A stretch of 32,702 bases of DNA from an uncultured Lachnospiraceae bacterium (GTDB taxonomy: Bacteria > Bacillota > Clostridia > Lachnospirales > Lachnospiraceae), in the NCBI GenBank assembly GCA_900317825.1, contig ONIH01000017.1:1-32702 (forward strand). Reading direction: 5' to 3'. The notes below the pieces were generated by a model, which did no database searches, was not told where the DNA came from, and worked only from the letters and a program-made list of their open reading frames with translations. Below are positions 31,949-32,702 of this stretch, piece by piece. Position 1 is the stretch's first letter. Each line of letters begins with the position of its first letter. Made by a program: the position numbers and the translations under genes.

Positions 31949-32702
31949 TTATTTGAAAAACTCACTAATCTCCTTATCCATCTCATACACCACACTCTCC
32001 TTATCCCTTAGATACTCCTGGTAAAAATGCACGGTCTTTTCCATGCACTCATCTATGTGCCACTTAGGCTGCCAACCGAGCACAGATTTTATCTTTGTAC
32101 TGTCCAGCTTTAAAAAATCAGCTTCATGCGGAGCATTCTGCTCCGCCCTGCTCTTCCATGAAGCTTCAGGCAGTAATCCTCGGCCTTCGTTCCATTTATC
32201 ACAAAACAGAGTCACCAGGTCGCCGGTCGTAAGGCAGTCTGCATCATCCGGTCCGACATTATAATCACCGGACAGGCTTCTGTCACTCCACTGTTTTTCA
32301 GCGATCAGCAGGTACGCAGAAAGCGGCTCCAGCACATGCTGATAAGGTCTTGTAGAGAACGGATTCCTGACTTCTATCGGCAGGCCTTTCGACGTCGCCC
32401 TGACACAGTCCGGGATTATTCTGTCCACGGCAAAATCCCCACCTCCGATCACATTTCCGGCGCGGGCTACTGACACCGCCGGACCATCTTCTTTAAAAAA
32501 TGAATTCCGGTAACAGTGCACAGCCAGATCCGCACAGGACTTCGAATTGCTGTAAGGATCAAAGCCGTCAAGTGGCTCGTTCTCACGGTAGCCCCAGAGC
32601 CACTCATTATTCTTGTAGACCTTGTCTGTAGTGATGATCACAGCACTCCGCACACTTCGAGAAAGCCTGATGCATTCAAGTACATTCACAGTCCCCATCA
32701 CA
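31949..32702 (-). CDS. rfbG: CDP-glucose 4,6-dehydratase (partial, 5' end outside window)
   Basis: This is the C-terminal 250 residues of an NAD-dependent short-chain dehydrogenase/reductase that makes CDP-4-keto-6-deoxyglucose, the precursor of 3,6-dideoxysugars such as abequose, paratose or tyvelose. Signatures are VIITTDKVYKN (the Thr-Asp of the active site), YRENEPLDGFDPYSNSK with the catalytic Tyr-x3-Lys, ARAGNVIGGGDFAVDRIIPD and the RPYQHVLEPLSAYL block typical of RfbG. Full-length proteins are about 360 residues, so roughly 110 N-terminal residues with the NAD-binding loop lie to the right of base 32702. The open frame at the edge reads VMGTVN, an internal position, so the apparent start is not real. 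It implies a surface polysaccharide cluster next door. Confidence 0.93.
   Translation of the reverse strand, partial: VMGTVNVLECIRLSRSVRSAVIITTDKVYKNNEWLWGYRENEPLDGFDPYSNSKSCADLAVHCYRNSFFKEDGPAVSVARAGNVIGGGDFAVDRIIPDCVRATSKGLPIEVRNPFSTRPYQHVLEPLSAYLLIAEKQWSDRSLSGDYNVGPDDADCLTTGDLVTLFCDKWNEGRGLLPEASWKSRAEQNAPHEADFLKLDSTKIKSVLGWQPKWHIDECMEKTVHFYQEYLRDKESVVYEMDKEISEFFK

Noticed and set aside
1-32702. CRISPR arrays, tRNA or rRNA genes, riboswitches, insertion sequences
   Set aside because: I read the intergenic gaps on both strands and saw no regular spacer array, cloverleaf, known riboswitch core or transposase gene.

Overview
The window looks like chromosomal DNA from a Gram-positive anaerobe of the class Clostridia, most likely family Lachnospiraceae. 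That is inferred from four things: a mraZ-rsmH-ftsL-ftsI cell-wall cluster with strong AGGAGG-type ribosome binding sites, the one-step DapL route to diaminopimelate, a HisA of the yeast HIS6 type, and a type IV pilus (T4P) operon ending in a giant DUF5057-like secreted protein. I see no tRNA, rRNA, CRISPR array, phage or intact insertion sequence. Most genes are on the minus strand.

Bases 1-4100 hold the start of the division and cell-wall (dcw) operon, read right to left: mraZ, rsmH, ftsL and a class B penicillin-binding protein, all overlapping or nearly touching. The mraZ promoter has a five-unit, roughly 10-bp-period array of MraZ-type boxes and, further upstream, two similar boxes on the opposite strand. 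Bases 4100-7265 are a mixed housekeeping area: a DJ-1/PfpI protein, a divergent CYTH protein with a perfect consensus promoter, a DUF1653-like protein, a secreted PI-PLC-like enzyme and a 92-residue orphan.

Bases 7242-21540 form one long minus-strand T4P-type operon. It begins with prepilin peptidase (TTG start), then a PilM-PilN fusion, a PilO-like protein, four prepilin-like proteins (two of them very large) and a 1845-residue secreted protein with three copies of a Rossmann-like motif pair. The assembly ATPase, platform protein and obvious major pilin are absent, so this operon probably encodes the alignment subcomplex and the pilus tip or cargo. It is the best candidate here for an under-described system.

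Bases 21559-24090 hold a GNAT acetyltransferase and EamA transporter pair and a divergent metallophosphoesterase. Bases 24098-27030 hold hisA-dapF-dapL, apparently read from an extended -10 promoter so close to the hisA ATG that the mRNA may be leaderless. Bases 27040-31800 hold an MMPL/RND exporter and a secreted or anchored Leu-x-x-Gly repeat protein. The window ends inside a CDP-glucose 4,6-dehydratase gene, which suggests a surface polysaccharide locus beyond the right edge.

The themes link loosely: DapL and DapF make the meso-diaminopimelate used in the wall built by the dcw genes, and the pilus operon, MMPL module, PI-PLC and sugar-nucleotide enzyme all concern the cell surface. All functional calls come from reading motifs and family resemblance; no database search was run.
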